A DNA stretch of 64,000 bases from Oscillospiraceae bacterium. Its GTDB lineage: Bacteria > Bacillota > Clostridia > Oscillospirales > SIG627. The stretch lies in assembly GCA_034925865.1 (NCBI GenBank), contig JAYFRN010000008.1, forward strand, positions 1 through 64,000, in the 5' to 3' direction. Within the stretch, counting starts at the first letter, position 1. Each line of letters opens with the position of its first letter. The position numbers and the translations under genes were made by a program. Under the pieces are notes generated by a model. It was given only the letters and a program-made list of their open reading frames with translations, did no database searches and was not told the origin of the DNA. This document shows, one piece after another, positions 15,393-24,447 of the stretch.

Positions 15393-15815
15393 ATGACAAA
15401 AGGTGAAAGGGTCAAGAGCAAGCTCATGACTGACGCGGAGATATGCCGGTCATACCGAAACGCCGCTGATCAAAAAGCGCAGATAAATATCCTTGCTCAG
15501 TTAAACGCTGTCCCGCGAGGCGTAATACTCTCCGCGCTCGAACGCGGCGGCCTTTACAAACCGGAAGCAGTATCTCAAGATCCCGGTATTGCCGGAATAC
15601 AAACCACTGTAAAAAAGCAGCGAAGATATTCAGAGCACGAGGACACTCTCATTTGTAATATGCGCCTTGCCGGCGCGCCGTGGAATGACATAGCCGAAGC
15701 TCTCGGCGTCAGTATCAAAGCATTGCAAAATCATGTTACCGGCACAGGCCTCCGCGCACAGATAAACCTCGAAGCAGGTGTAAAACGCGGAGAAGCCGCT
15801 GAACTTGCCGTATGA
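15393..15815 (+). CDS. HTH protein, possible replication or transcription factor
   Basis: 140 residues from ATG 15393 (AAAGGAGCG 11 bases upstream). The C-terminal half has a SANT/Myb-like or resolvase-like helix-turn-helix (HEDTLICNMRLAGAPWNDIA, then EALGVSIKALQNHV). The N-terminal half is helical with one Cys. It is probably DNA-binding. It overlaps the next start by 4 bases. Confidence 0.65.
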   Translation: MTKGERVKSKLMTDAEICRSYRNAADQKAQINILAQLNAVPRGVILSALERGGLYKPEAVSQDPGIAGIQTTVKKQRRYSEHEDTLICNMRLAGAPWNDIAEALGVSIKALQNHVTGTGLRAQINLEAGVKRGEAAELAV

Positions 15816-16252
15816 TGTGCGATCACATGTTGTGTGACAACTGCCCGAACCAGGCATATTACGACGCCTGCGGATGGCCTCCGGGCGACTGTGAGAAATG
15901 CCCGTGCAAAGGCTGTAAGGAATGCGCGGCGGAGCAAAAGGCGGCGAAATGGCTCGACAACCAGGCGCTGAGAATAAGCCGCGCAACGGGGGCGGATTGC
16001 AGCCGGAACCTTGCGGCATACATATACAGATCTACGCGAAAACGTCCGGGATGCAGCGCACGAGAAGCATTGAGGGCGTATATCCTCCGCTTTCTCCTGG
16101 GACATGGTGAGCCGCCTGCCCTGCCCTTCATATCTGAATGGATAGCGAAAAAAACAGGGATCGGCGCCGAAGCGGTCCGCGCGGAACTGCTGCTGACAAG
16201 AACAAAGCTTGAACTCGCCGGAATGGCGGTAAGAAATATAAAGGAGATATAA
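15812..16252 (+). CDS. Cys-rich early protein
   Basis: 146 residues. The first 40 carry ten cysteines (CDHMLCDNC, CGWPPGDCEKCPCKGCKEC), likely binding two zinc ions or an Fe-S cluster. The rest is helical and Arg-rich, probably nucleic-acid-binding. It overlaps the preceding gene, and GGAGATATAA before the next gene lies at its end. Family not recognised. Confidence 0.65.
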   Translation: MMCDHMLCDNCPNQAYYDACGWPPGDCEKCPCKGCKECAAEQKAAKWLDNQALRISRATGADCSRNLAAYIYRSTRKRPGCSAREALRAYILRFLLGHGEPPALPFISEWIAKKTGIGAEAVRAELLLTRTKLELAGMAVRNIKEI

Positions 16253-16258
16253 TAACGT

Positions 16259-16639
16259 ATGTTTAAGGAACTAAAGATAAATATTGACGCGCCAATAAGC
16301 CCGAAGGAAATAGCAAGTCAGCTGAAAATTGTAATCGCTGCATTCAAGCGCAAGCGCATGAAGCAAATTTTAAAAGGAGAAAGCAAAGAGGCAATAATGG
16401 AAACCGAAAGAATCATCAATGGTTTGACGGGCGCGTATAGCCTGACAAATAAAGCGGCGGTCAATGCCTCCGAATGCAAATACTATTACGCGGTTAAAGA
16501 CGGCATTTGGTATTGCAGCAGCTGCGGAAAAGAAACAAAGGACCCGGAGAGCAATCTCGAAACCGATAAAGTTAAATTCTGCTCATACTGCGGACACCGC
16601 GTGACCGACTTCGAAAACGTCGATAAAAAATATTTTTGA
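16259..16639 (+). CDS. Protein with C-terminal zinc ribbon
   Basis: 126 residues. The N-terminal 65 are basic and helical. Residues about 88-118 carry CSSCGK and CSYCGH, a zinc-ribbon pair. It is the last early gene before a 320-base gap containing two hairpins and the replication gene. Confidence 0.6.
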   Translation: MFKELKINIDAPISPKEIASQLKIVIAAFKRKRMKQILKGESKEAIMETERIINGLTGAYSLTNKAAVNASECKYYYAVKDGIWYCSSCGKETKDPESNLETDKVKFCSYCGHRVTDFENVDKKYF

Positions 16640-16682
16640 TGCTCTATATTATATATATGTAGGATAATCCCGAATTTAAAAA

Positions 16683-16706
16683 AATGCTCCGCTTCGGCGG
16701 AGCATT
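16683..16706 (-). terminator. Hairpin with TTCG loop, minus-strand terminator
   Basis: AATGCTCCGC, TTCG, GCGGAGCATT: a perfect 10-bp stem with a stable tetraloop. The run of T is on the minus-strand side (the complement of the A-run just to the left), so it would stop leftward transcription. On the + strand no T-run follows. It would suit an antisense or leftward origin transcript. Confidence 0.55.
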
Positions 16707-16830
16707 CGGGGCTTGCATTGGGTAATAACATATCGTAAAAATCTTTAGCGGATTAAAAAATATATAGCCTCGTATCCCATAAAAAAGCTTAATGTATGAG
16801 AGGGCGCCAGTGGCGCGTATATACGAAGTC

Positions 16831-16904
16831 AAAAGTTGAGGAAAAGCCCGGACAGGGCAATACCTTATCAGAAGGAAGCAGAGCCGGGCTTTTCCTCAGC
16901 TTTT
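16831..16904. repeat. Long inverted repeat beside rep, candidate replication origin
   Basis: The left arm 16831-16851 (AAAAGTTGAGGAAAAGCCCG, G) and right arm 16884-16904 pair at 20 of 21 positions. The 32-base loop holds a smaller CCTT/AAGG stem. Any upstream start of the next frame would have to translate the whole structure. Placed 60 bases before a HUH initiator gene, it is a good candidate for the nicking origin or lagging-strand structure. This is inferred from structure and position. Confidence 0.55.
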
Positions 16905-16963
16905 GGAGCAAAGACAAGATCAAGGCAGACGGCAGCAAGCCGGAGCCGCGGGAAGTGAAAATT

Positions 16964-17830
16964 ATGCCGAACATAGACGTAATGTATGAAGCCGGGAATT
17001 ACGGAAGGTGTCATGTATTCCCGGCACGCCGGAAAGGCGGTAAAAAGAAACATAAAAACGGTCCGACAACGAAGACCATGAAAAAACTCAACCAAAAGAA
17101 CGCGGCGAATAAGCTTTCTGATCTGCTCAACGCCAATTTTACGTCTGACGATTGGGAGCTGAAGCTTGATTATGTGATAGAACCGGAAAACATTGATCTC
17201 GGCGTAAAGGATATGGGCGACTATATCCGCGAGATACGGCAATTTTGCAGAAAAACCAATATCATGGATCCGAAGCTGATCAAGTACATATACATCACGG
17301 AAAAAGGGCGGCGCGGCGGCCGTATACATCATCATTTGACTATCAACTGGCAATCAGATCCGCTGATTCTTGTCGCTCTGTGGAAAAAGCGGCAGGAACA
17401 CGGCTACGCGAATCCGCGTCCGTTGGAATTTGACGAAAACGGACTGCGCGGCCTCGCGCATTATGTATCAAATAATCCGCTCAAAAAACGCGATACATAC
17501 AGGCGGTGGAACTGCTCGAAGAATCTCAAACGCCCGGAACCGAAGCGGCATACAGGCGAGATCAGAGTACGCGACAGTAAGTACATGGACGCTCATCCGG
17601 ACGATCTGCAATATGCTCAGGACTTATTCCCAGGCTGGATCGTGACGGAAATCGTCCCGACAGCTCGCGCTGAAGAAGACGGAAGCACATACACAGGACT
17701 TCCGTTCCTCACAATTTTCATGTACAAAAAAGACGCCGTATTTGGACCCAAATATTATGACGCATTAACCACGGGATACATAAAGCAATATCAAAATAAT
17801 CAAAAGCGAAAGGATGAGCTGCGTGAGTAA
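16964..17830 (+). CDS. HUH-family rolling-circle replication initiator-like protein
   Basis: 288 residues. I take ATG 16964 (GGGAAGTGA upstream); ATG 16796 would read through the inverted repeat. The diagnostic metal-binding motif is HHH at residues 122-124 in GGRIHHHLTI, after a hydrophobic strand (KYIYITEKG). Candidate catalytic tyrosines are in LAHYVSNNP and DTYRRW. Such proteins nick a hairpin origin and start strand-displacement replication. It is the only replication protein I can recognise in the prophage. Confidence 0.75.
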   Translation: MPNIDVMYEAGNYGRCHVFPARRKGGKKKHKNGPTTKTMKKLNQKNAANKLSDLLNANFTSDDWELKLDYVIEPENIDLGVKDMGDYIREIRQFCRKTNIMDPKLIKYIYITEKGRRGGRIHHHLTINWQSDPLILVALWKKRQEHGYANPRPLEFDENGLRGLAHYVSNNPLKKRDTYRRWNCSKNLKRPEPKRHTGEIRVRDSKYMDAHPDDLQYAQDLFPGWIVTEIVPTARAEEDGSTYTGLPFLTIFMYKKDAVFGPKYYDALTTGYIKQYQNNQKRKDELRE

Positions 17831-18260
17831 AGCCCCGGTATATACCGAGGCGGAAAAGGGATTAAGGGAATATATTATACAAAAGCAAAAGGCGGAAAAA
17901 AAGCGGATGATCATATCCGCTATTGAAGCGCGCATGTACAACCCTCGCACGGTGAGCATGGGAACCGCGCCGGCACACGGCGGCGGGAACAGGTACGACG
18001 ATCGCATGATCGCGAACATCGAGAAGCACGATGAAGCAATAGCCGAATACAAAAAAATTATAGCCTGTGTCCGAGGTATCGAACGCAGGCTGAAAGCGTT
18101 GCCGGAAGACGAAAGAAACGCGCTTTTAATTTATTACTCTCCCGGCATGACGGCGGTGAGAGCATCGTCAATACTGCATATGTCACGCGCGACATTTTAC
18201 CGCCTTGTCGATCGGGCAATGAAACATTACATAGCAACCTCGAAACCGTCGAATGATTAA
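17823..18260 (+). CDS. ArpU/sigma-like late transcription regulator
   Basis: 145 residues from GTG 17823, overlapping the rep stop, with AAAGGATGA upstream. The N-terminal half is a basic helical arm. The C-terminal part (LPEDERNALLIYY, then RASSILHMSRATFYRLVDRA) is a sigma-70 region-4-like helix-turn-helix. Phage proteins of this layout switch on packaging and structural genes. The terminase operon begins 210 bases downstream, behind repeats it may bind. Confidence 0.7.
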   Translation: MSKAPVYTEAEKGLREYIIQKQKAEKKRMIISAIEARMYNPRTVSMGTAPAHGGGNRYDDRMIANIEKHDEAIAEYKKIIACVRGIERRLKALPEDERNALLIYYSPGMTAVRASSILHMSRATFYRLVDRAMKHYIATSKPSND

Positions 18261-18337
18261 ATGCGTACTCAAATATTTTTCAAAAACCCGCTCAAAGGTC
18301 AGGGAAAGTCTAACCCGTTTTTGCAAAAAGGGCGAAA

Positions 18338-18392
18338 ATTGAGACACTTTTTTTAAAGATGAGACACTTTTTCGCGAAAATCGTGATATAAT
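18338..18392 (+). promoter_or_regulatory. Candidate late promoter with tandem activator sites
   Basis: TGAGACACTTTTT occurs twice in tandem (about 18339 and 18359), followed by TATAAT (18387-18392) with no consensus -35. An activator-dependent promoter is likely, with the adjacent ArpU-like protein as the obvious candidate activator. Confidence 0.55.
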
Positions 18393-18402
18393 ATTAGCAT
18401 CA

Positions 18403-18436
18403 ATAGCTGCGAAGATAATTCGCGGCTATAATTTTT
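18403..18436 (+). terminator. Leader hairpin before the late operon
   Basis: ATAGCTGCGAA, loop GATAA, TTCGCGGCTAT, then AATTTTTG: an 11-bp stem (one G-T pair) ending in a T-run, between the late promoter and the first late gene. It could be an attenuator, or the early-operon terminator if transcription reads in. Confidence 0.55.
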
Positions 18437-18470
18437 GCTCGCGCGAGATAAGATGTAAGGAGGCGATAAA

Positions 18471-18941
18471 TTGCCGATAAAAAATTTAATTCCGGTCACG
18501 GAGCGAACCGAGGAAGAAGCAAGAAAAATGTCAAGCAACGGCGGCAAAGCCTCCGGAGCTGCCCGACGGAAGAAAAGTAGTCTAAAAAAGGCGCTCATTG
18601 AAGCTATGAATCTTCCGTTTCAATCGATGTCACCGCGCGGAGCTGCGTTGAAAGAAATGTTTCCCGAAGTTGACGCCATGATAATAGCGGCAGCAGCCGG
18701 ATTAATGCAGGATATGATTGACGGAAAAATTGACGCCTGGGAAATGGCGTATAAAATATTGGGCGAGGATATGAACGTTAAAACGTCCGGGAACTCTCCC
18801 GGCGGCAAAGCTTCCGGAACCGGCGACATAAAGATAACCTTCGTCGACCCGGTACCGCCGGAGGGCGTAAGCATGGATCCGCCAACGGATGAAAGCATGC
18901 AGGAGGATGAAAAGCCGCCAGGAGAAGAACAAAAGGAATAA
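18471..18941 (+). CDS. Terminase small-subunit-like protein
   Basis: 156 residues starting with TTG 18471, preceded by AGGAGG. SSNGGKASGAARRKKSSLKK near residues 24-43 is the basic N-terminal patch of DUF5681-type and small-terminase-like proteins, followed by a helical core and an acidic Pro-rich tail. It should recognise pac/cos DNA together with the large subunit encoded next. The assignment rests mainly on position and general features. Confidence 0.6.
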   Translation: MPIKNLIPVTERTEEEARKMSSNGGKASGAARRKKSSLKKALIEAMNLPFQSMSPRGAALKEMFPEVDAMIIAAAAGLMQDMIDGKIDAWEMAYKILGEDMNVKTSGNSPGGKASGTGDIKITFVDPVPPEGVSMDPPTDESMQEDEKPPGEEQKE

Positions 18942-18950
18942 AATGTAAAC

Positions 18951-20264
18951 ATGTCTGACTTGATATCAAGTAAGATCTTCCGACCGCTGTGGACGGAGAG
19001 ACAACGATATATAATGATGCGCGGATCAGCGGGATCGGGAAAATCCTATGATACCGCGCAGTTTTATATCATCCGTATCCTTTCACAGCCCGGCCGGAAC
19101 CTGTTATGCGTGAGAAAAACAGATCTCACAAACCGCGTAAGCACATACAGTGAGCTCACAAAGGCAATAAACCGCCTGGGACTGCAAGCGTATTTTAAAT
19201 GCACGGTGTCCCCGCTTATGATTCGCTGCGTAAACGGCAATATGATACTATTCGGCGGGTGTAAAGATGAAAGTCAGCGTGAAAAGCTGAAATCCATTAC
19301 CGCGCTGAAAGGAAACATAACCGACATATGGTGTGAAGAGGCGACGGAGCTGTCCCAGGAGGATTATGATACCCTCGACGACCGTCTCCGTGGCCGCCTC
19401 CCGGATAATCTGTTTTATCAGATGCGGTTTACGTTTAACCCCGTCTCCGCGTCTCACTGGATTAAGGGATATTTCTTTGACGCGATTAACCCGAATGTAT
19501 ATTGCCATAAATCCACATACCGCGATAATGCTTTTGCGGATCCAGGACAATACGCCCGTATGGAGCTTATGCGCGTCCGGAATCCGGAAAGATATAAAAT
19601 ATACGGGATGGGTGAATGGGGCAATATCGGCGGCCTTGTCTTTAACAATTACGAGGTCAAGGATCTTACCGGGATAACCTTTGACGATGAACGGTACGGA
19701 CAGGACTTCGGATTCAATCACGCCTCCGCGCTCCTGGATGTCGGCATAAAAGACGGCGACATATACATAACCCGCGAAATATATAAATACATGACGACAA
19801 ACCGCGGGATGATACGCGCGGCCAACGAAGACGGGAAATTAAATAAAAGAATCCCGCTCTTATGCGACAGCGCGGAGCCGGATCGTATCCAGGAATGGTA
19901 CGACGCCGGGTATAACGCAATGGGCGTAAATAAGCAGCTCCATGAAGGAAGCAGCCTGTCCTATTCCATCGAATGGTTGCAAGACCGGAAGATCTATATA
20001 AGCCCGGACTGCCCGGAAACGCTGCGCGAGATATCAACGTGGAGCTGGAAAAAGGATCCGCAAGGACGTTACACAGATATACCGATAGCATACGGAGACG
20101 ACGCAATGGCGGCGCTTCGGTACGCTTGCTTCGACTGGATCCCGCAGGAAGAGGACTATTACGCGAAGCGGAAGAAACACGAAAAGAAGGTGTTCGCTTT
20201 CGACGATGTTTTCGAGAAATCCAAAAAGCCCGGGATCGACAAGGGCAAGACCGTTATTATCTAA
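18951..20264 (+). CDS. terL: Terminase large subunit (PBSX-type)
   Basis: 437 residues. The Walker A motif GSAGSGKS is at residues 25-32 and the Walker B region is TDIWCEEATEL. The C-terminal RNase H-like nuclease has acidic residues in QDFGFNHASALLDVG, LLCDSAEPDRI and YGDDAMAALRY. It is the packaging motor that cuts and translocates DNA into the prohead. Full length for the family. It follows the small subunit by 9 bases. Confidence 0.93.
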   Translation: MSDLISSKIFRPLWTERQRYIMMRGSAGSGKSYDTAQFYIIRILSQPGRNLLCVRKTDLTNRVSTYSELTKAINRLGLQAYFKCTVSPLMIRCVNGNMILFGGCKDESQREKLKSITALKGNITDIWCEEATELSQEDYDTLDDRLRGRLPDNLFYQMRFTFNPVSASHWIKGYFFDAINPNVYCHKSTYRDNAFADPGQYARMELMRVRNPERYKIYGMGEWGNIGGLVFNNYEVKDLTGITFDDERYGQDFGFNHASALLDVGIKDGDIYITREIYKYMTTNRGMIRAANEDGKLNKRIPLLCDSAEPDRIQEWYDAGYNAMGVNKQLHEGSSLSYSIEWLQDRKIYISPDCPETLREISTWSWKKDPQGRYTDIPIAYGDDAMAALRYACFDWIPQEEDYYAKRKKHEKKVFAFDDVFEKSKKPGIDKGKTVII

Positions 20265-20293
20265 AATTTATCGAGAGGTAAAAAACAAACACA

Positions 20294-20548
20294 ATGACAT
20301 ATATGATCCTTTCGGCGGCGCTGTGCATAGCGACGCCATTTTTGATCATTTCCGCCTTTATAATTGGCTATAACAAAGCGCTCCGTGACGCAGCGCGTAA
20401 TAAAACTGACAGATTAAGCGTCAGCTTCCCCGCGGCAATGCCGAAAATCAAACCGGAAACCGAAACCGAAGAGGCGCGGAAAAAGCGCATAGCGCAGGAA
20501 AATATATATAAATATGCCGAGGGCAAGCCGATGCAGGAAATAAAGTGA
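20294..20548 (+). CDS. Small membrane protein between terminase and portal
   Basis: 84 residues with one N-terminal transmembrane helix (about 4-24) and a basic, Glu/Lys-rich cytosolic tail. GAGAGGTAAAA precedes it. Unknown role; possibly scaffold or exclusion related. Confidence 0.6.
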   Translation: MTYMILSAALCIATPFLIISAFIIGYNKALRDAARNKTDRLSVSFPAAMPKIKPETETEEARKKRIAQENIYKYAEGKPMQEIK

Positions 20549-20559
20549 GGTGACAAAAT

Positions 20560-22446
20560 ATGAGCATATTTAACCGTAAAAACAAAGCCGCGAATACAGC
20601 CGCAGCCGAGGACAGCTATACCGAAATATGGCGGCAGTACCAGGACGGCAAGGATTACTTTAATCAAATAAACCTAAACAACCGCGCCGATAAATGCTTT
20701 CATTTTGTTGCCGGTGATCAATGGTACGAGGTGCCGACAGGCGACGAAAACCCTGCTGTACTTAACATATTACGCCCGATCATGAAAAACTCAACCGCAA
20801 TGGTCGGGCAGAACAACATGACAATCCATTACAGCTCAATGGACTTTTCTGAACACCGGCAGCAATATACCGAACTATGCGACAAACTCAACGCACACGC
20901 AATACGCGTGTGGGAGCGGACAAAAATGGATATGGTCGTATGGGACGTTATCCAGGACGCGTTCACAGCCGGCGACAGCTTTCTGTATTTCTTTGACTCC
21001 GGAGAGGGTGACAACGGTCAGAGCGACAACTATATCGGGCGTGAAATCAAGGTGCGGCAGCTCGACACGACGAATGTCATGCTCGCCGACGAAAACAACC
21101 CGTTAATCCAGGAGCAGCCGTATATCCTCATAATTCAACGCCGATATCTGCGTGATGTTATAGCCGAAGCGAAAGGAAACGGCATTTCGCAGGAGGAAAT
21201 CGACCGCATTACATACGACGACGAAACGGAAGACGAAATTAACGGCGAAATTGAGGTCGACAACAAGCAAAAAATCACTACGATAATCCGCTTTCAGAAA
21301 AAAGACGGAATCGTAAACGTTTGTCGAAGCACGAAAACCGTCGTCTATCAGCAAGAAGAACCGATAGAGGGTATGACGCTGTATCCGATAGCAAAATATA
21401 CCTGGAACCCGATAAAAGGTCAGGCGCGTGGCATGGGCGACATATGGTATCTGATTCCCGCGCAGATCTCCGTCAATGTGAATTATTACCGCTTTGATCA
21501 AAATGTCAAGGAAACCGCATTCCCGAAACTGGCATACAATGCGCAGGCTATTGATCAACCCTCAATAGAAAATCTTTCAACACCGGGCGCAAAAATCGCA
21601 ATGCGTGATTCACGCGGTAAAAATATAACCGAGCTTATACAGTATCTTCAGGCTCCGCAGATATCGCCATATGCAAAAGACGTATGGCAGGAGCTTATAC
21701 AATTAACCCGCGAGCTGTCCGGCGCCGGCGACAATCTCGAAAACATCAACCCCGAACAGGCCTCCGGAGCGGCGATCAATGCGGCGCGGGAGGCGAAAGC
21801 GCTCAATGTCAATGCCCAGGTCGCGGCATATAAGCAGTTTATCGAGGATACCGCTCACATATGGTTTGATATGTGGCTCGCGTATAATCCCAACGGTATG
21901 GAGATCGTGTCAAAGGGCGAGGACGGTACGGAATCTTCCGAAATCGTGAGCGCGGATGAGCTCCGCGCAGCGAAAATATACGTTAAAATTGACGTCTCTC
22001 CGTCCAATCCATACAGCAAATTGTCCGCGGAATTAACGCTTCAGGAGCTTTTCAACGCTCAGGCAATCACTATTGACGAATACGTCGACGCGCTCGACGA
22101 CGACAGCGCAGTACCGAAGACAAAACTCAAAGAGATCCTCGACCGCCGTGAAAAGCAGCAGCAAGACGCGGCCGCTCAAAAGATTGTGGAGCTGACGCAG
22201 ATAATTCAACAGCTTCAGGCACAGCTTCAAGAAGCTTCCGCAGCCGCACAGGGCGGCGCCGCGGCACAGGAAAAGCTCGTTGCTCTGACAAATGCAATGC
22301 AGACAAAGGATTTTGACCGCGAGCAAAAGCTGAAGGATCTCGATATGGAATCAAAAGCCGTTGAAGTCGAACGTAAAAGGCGCGAAATAGAAGCCCCGCA
22401 GGGAAAGGGTGAAATAGACTATAAGGAGCTTATAGGCAATGAATAA
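20560..22446 (+). CDS. Portal protein
   Basis: 628 residues. The N-terminus GDQWYEVPTGDENPAVLNIL resembles podovirus-type portals (WxxR/P, then 'N' loop). The body contains YTWNPIKGQARGMGDIW and LSGAGDNLENINPEQASGAA, the wing and crown helix regions. The last 120 residues are Gln/Ala-rich coiled coil. It forms the dodecameric DNA gateway. The start follows GAGGTGACAAAAT. Long portals with C-terminal coiled coils are usual for P22/epsilon-like short-tailed phages. Confidence 0.88.
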   Translation: MSIFNRKNKAANTAAAEDSYTEIWRQYQDGKDYFNQINLNNRADKCFHFVAGDQWYEVPTGDENPAVLNILRPIMKNSTAMVGQNNMTIHYSSMDFSEHRQQYTELCDKLNAHAIRVWERTKMDMVVWDVIQDAFTAGDSFLYFFDSGEGDNGQSDNYIGREIKVRQLDTTNVMLADENNPLIQEQPYILIIQRRYLRDVIAEAKGNGISQEEIDRITYDDETEDEINGEIEVDNKQKITTIIRFQKKDGIVNVCRSTKTVVYQQEEPIEGMTLYPIAKYTWNPIKGQARGMGDIWYLIPAQISVNVNYYRFDQNVKETAFPKLAYNAQAIDQPSIENLSTPGAKIAMRDSRGKNITELIQYLQAPQISPYAKDVWQELIQLTRELSGAGDNLENINPEQASGAAINAAREAKALNVNAQVAAYKQFIEDTAHIWFDMWLAYNPNGMEIVSKGEDGTESSEIVSADELRAAKIYVKIDVSPSNPYSKLSAELTLQELFNAQAITIDEYVDALDDDSAVPKTKLKEILDRREKQQQDAAAQKIVELTQIIQQLQAQLQEASAAAQGGAAAQEKLVALTNAMQTKDFDREQKLKDLDMESKAVEVERKRREIEAPQGKGEIDYKELIGNE

Positions 22447-24256
22447 CGATAACGGTCTCCGCGAGGTCATTAAAACGCTCGCCGAGAGGGTAAGAGCGAA
22501 TAAAACGGAAATTGAAGCCGTAAAAAGCGAAATCTCCGGAGCAAACGGAAACGCGAAATATGCGCTGCTTATCGATCTGTGGAAAGCGATAGACGCGTTT
22601 TCAGTCAAGGGCAATTCTATTTTTCTCAAAGGCAACAAAGTCCATGATTTTTATGTGCCGAAGGACGGCAAAGACGGCAAGAACGGCGATCCTGGCAAGG
22701 ACGGCAAGGATGGCGAACCGGGCAAAGATGGCGAAGACGGCAAACCTGGACGTGACGGGAAGGACGGAATGCCGGGACGCGACGGGAAAGACGGCGCTCC
22801 GGGTAAAGACGGCAAGGATGGCGAACCCGGCGAGACGGTAAAGGTAATATATAAACCTAAACTGTTCGAGCGCGACGGCGCGATATGGGTATATTTCGAG
22901 GGTGAAGCCGAAAAAGACGCGGTAAAGCTCTATGATATCGCGAAGACAACCGGCGGCAGCGGCGGCGGAGGCGGGCGCGGACAGCGTACATATGTACATT
23001 TTGTGTATTCCGCAACCGGAACACCGGAGGACGCGGATATAAAATCAACGTCCGACGACACAACATATTATCTCGGGATATATGCCGGCCTGGAATCAAC
23101 GCCTCCGAAATCCGCGAATAGTTATACATGGTCGCAGTACCGCGGCGAGAGCTCGGGAGCGGGCGCGTATGCTGCCGCAGTCGCCGGCGGGTATACCGGA
23201 ACGGAAGAGGAATTCGATTATGATTTAGCCGGAGTATCCGAAATAACCTCAAAAGCGAATATAAATCAAGGCGCTTCCAATGCCGGAAAGTGCTGGAAGG
23301 TCGGCGCGGACGGCGGTCTTGTGTTCGAGGTTCCTTCCGGGATCTCCGAAGCCTATATTCATTCCGATACCCTTTCAGACGCGGCAAACAGCGTCGAATA
23401 TACGAATCTCGGAGGCTTTGCCGAATTTGATATTATTTTAGAAGCCCCCGCGGCAGCAGCTTCGACAGCTTATATATATCTCACAATAAACGGATCAAAG
23501 TACTCTATGCTTGTGGGAGGTTTTGTAAAAACAAACGCTCCGTGTCAAACCAGCTTCACATTTAGAAAAATAGGCGATACCTGGATAAGTATGTATCGCG
23601 CCGGAGGCAGCACTACTTATATCAAAATCAGCGACATGCCGTGGTGGGATGGGACGAATATAACATCGTTTAAAGTTGAATGTTATGGCACTACCGTATT
23701 CCCGGCGGGAACAAAAGTCACAATAAAAGGATTGACAAACAATAATCTTGCCGGCGGGAGTGGAACGGTATTTGATTATGAGAAAATTATAGATATAACA
23801 GAGTCCGTGCAAAGCATTACTATTAATCAGTTCGACGATGGAGAAGCTTTGCAATTAAAAGAACTTTATGTGTATCTTATGGTAACTGCCAGTACAACAA
23901 GTAATGTAAATCTTGAATTATGGTATGATGCTAATCCTGTTGTAGCACCCGCTCGATGGGCGTCTTCAATGGGATATGCTACAGGAAATCTTACTTTATA
24001 TGCTCACGCCTATATTGGTAGTGCATCGAAAGTTTTAGAGGTTGACTATATTACAGGAGCAGTTGGAGCATATGTCAATTATACATCCTTGCTTAATGGA
24101 TCGCTTAATCATAATATACACCCTATATCTTATAATAATCCTCCGCATTTGTTATATACTGAGGTCAAATGTATAAATACAATAGTGATTAAATCTCCAC
24201 AAACCACGATTACCCTTGATTCTGGAAAAATTGTTTTAAGAGGTGTGAGAGCATGA
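22439..24256 (+). CDS. Collagen-like fibre protein
   Basis: 605 residues, overlapping the portal gene by 8 bases. The layout is an N-terminal coiled coil (2-35), a basic patch, 18-20 Gly-x-Asp/Pro collagen-type triplets (about 75-135; GKDGKDGEPGKDG pattern), a short Gly-rich linker and a large beta-rich C-terminal domain likely to bind a receptor or glycan. Its place between portal and scaffold genes suggests a head fibre or an upper-tail appendage. The triplet repeat DNA is GC-rich against an AT-rich distal part (23800-24250), suggesting exchange of the tip. Confidence 0.8.
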   Translation: MNNDNGLREVIKTLAERVRANKTEIEAVKSEISGANGNAKYALLIDLWKAIDAFSVKGNSIFLKGNKVHDFYVPKDGKDGKNGDPGKDGKDGEPGKDGEDGKPGRDGKDGMPGRDGKDGAPGKDGKDGEPGETVKVIYKPKLFERDGAIWVYFEGEAEKDAVKLYDIAKTTGGSGGGGGRGQRTYVHFVYSATGTPEDADIKSTSDDTTYYLGIYAGLESTPPKSANSYTWSQYRGESSGAGAYAAAVAGGYTGTEEEFDYDLAGVSEITSKANINQGASNAGKCWKVGADGGLVFEVPSGISEAYIHSDTLSDAANSVEYTNLGGFAEFDIILEAPAAAASTAYIYLTINGSKYSMLVGGFVKTNAPCQTSFTFRKIGDTWISMYRAGGSTTYIKISDMPWWDGTNITSFKVECYGTTVFPAGTKVTIKGLTNNNLAGGSGTVFDYEKIIDITESVQSITINQFDDGEALQLKELYVYLMVTASTTSNVNLELWYDANPVVAPARWASSMGYATGNLTLYAHAYIGSASKVLEVDYITGAVGAYVNYTSLLNGSLNHNIHPISYNNPPHLLYTEVKCINTIVIKSPQTTITLDSGKIVLRGVRA

Positions 24257-24447
24257 AAAAATATATTAATGGCGAATACATTGAAATGACTACCAAAGAA
24301 ATAGCAGACTTAGAAGCAGACGCGTCGAACGCTCCTGAACCTGTTCCGACGCTTGAGGAAGAAATTGCAAAGATTAAAGCCGAAAACGCCGAACTCCGCG
24401 CGGCGGTCGAAGCTCTTATTTCCGGCAGCACAGGAGGCACGACATGA
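24253..24447 (+). CDS. Small fibre-associated protein
   Basis: 64 residues, coupled to the fibre (ATGA). KKYINGEYIEMTTKEIADLE resembles the start of small XkdX-like or fibre-assembly proteins. The second half is a short coiled coil. It probably attaches to or chaperones the fibre. Confidence 0.55.
   Translation: MKKYINGEYIEMTTKEIADLEADASNAPEPVPTLEEEIAKIKAENAELRAAVEALISGSTGGTT

Noticed and set aside
16796..16963. Upstream start for the HUH protein
   Set aside because: It would code through a 21-bp inverted repeat; homologous-looking sequence begins at ATG 16964.
18361..18436. CRISPR-like short repeats near the late promoter
   Set aside because: Only two copies of a 13-mer with no spacer periodicity; better explained as activator sites. 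No CRISPR array is visible anywhere in the window.
22644..22841. Separate Arg/Ala-rich gene inside the fibre gene
   Set aside because: Frame-shifted shadow of the collagen-type triplets.
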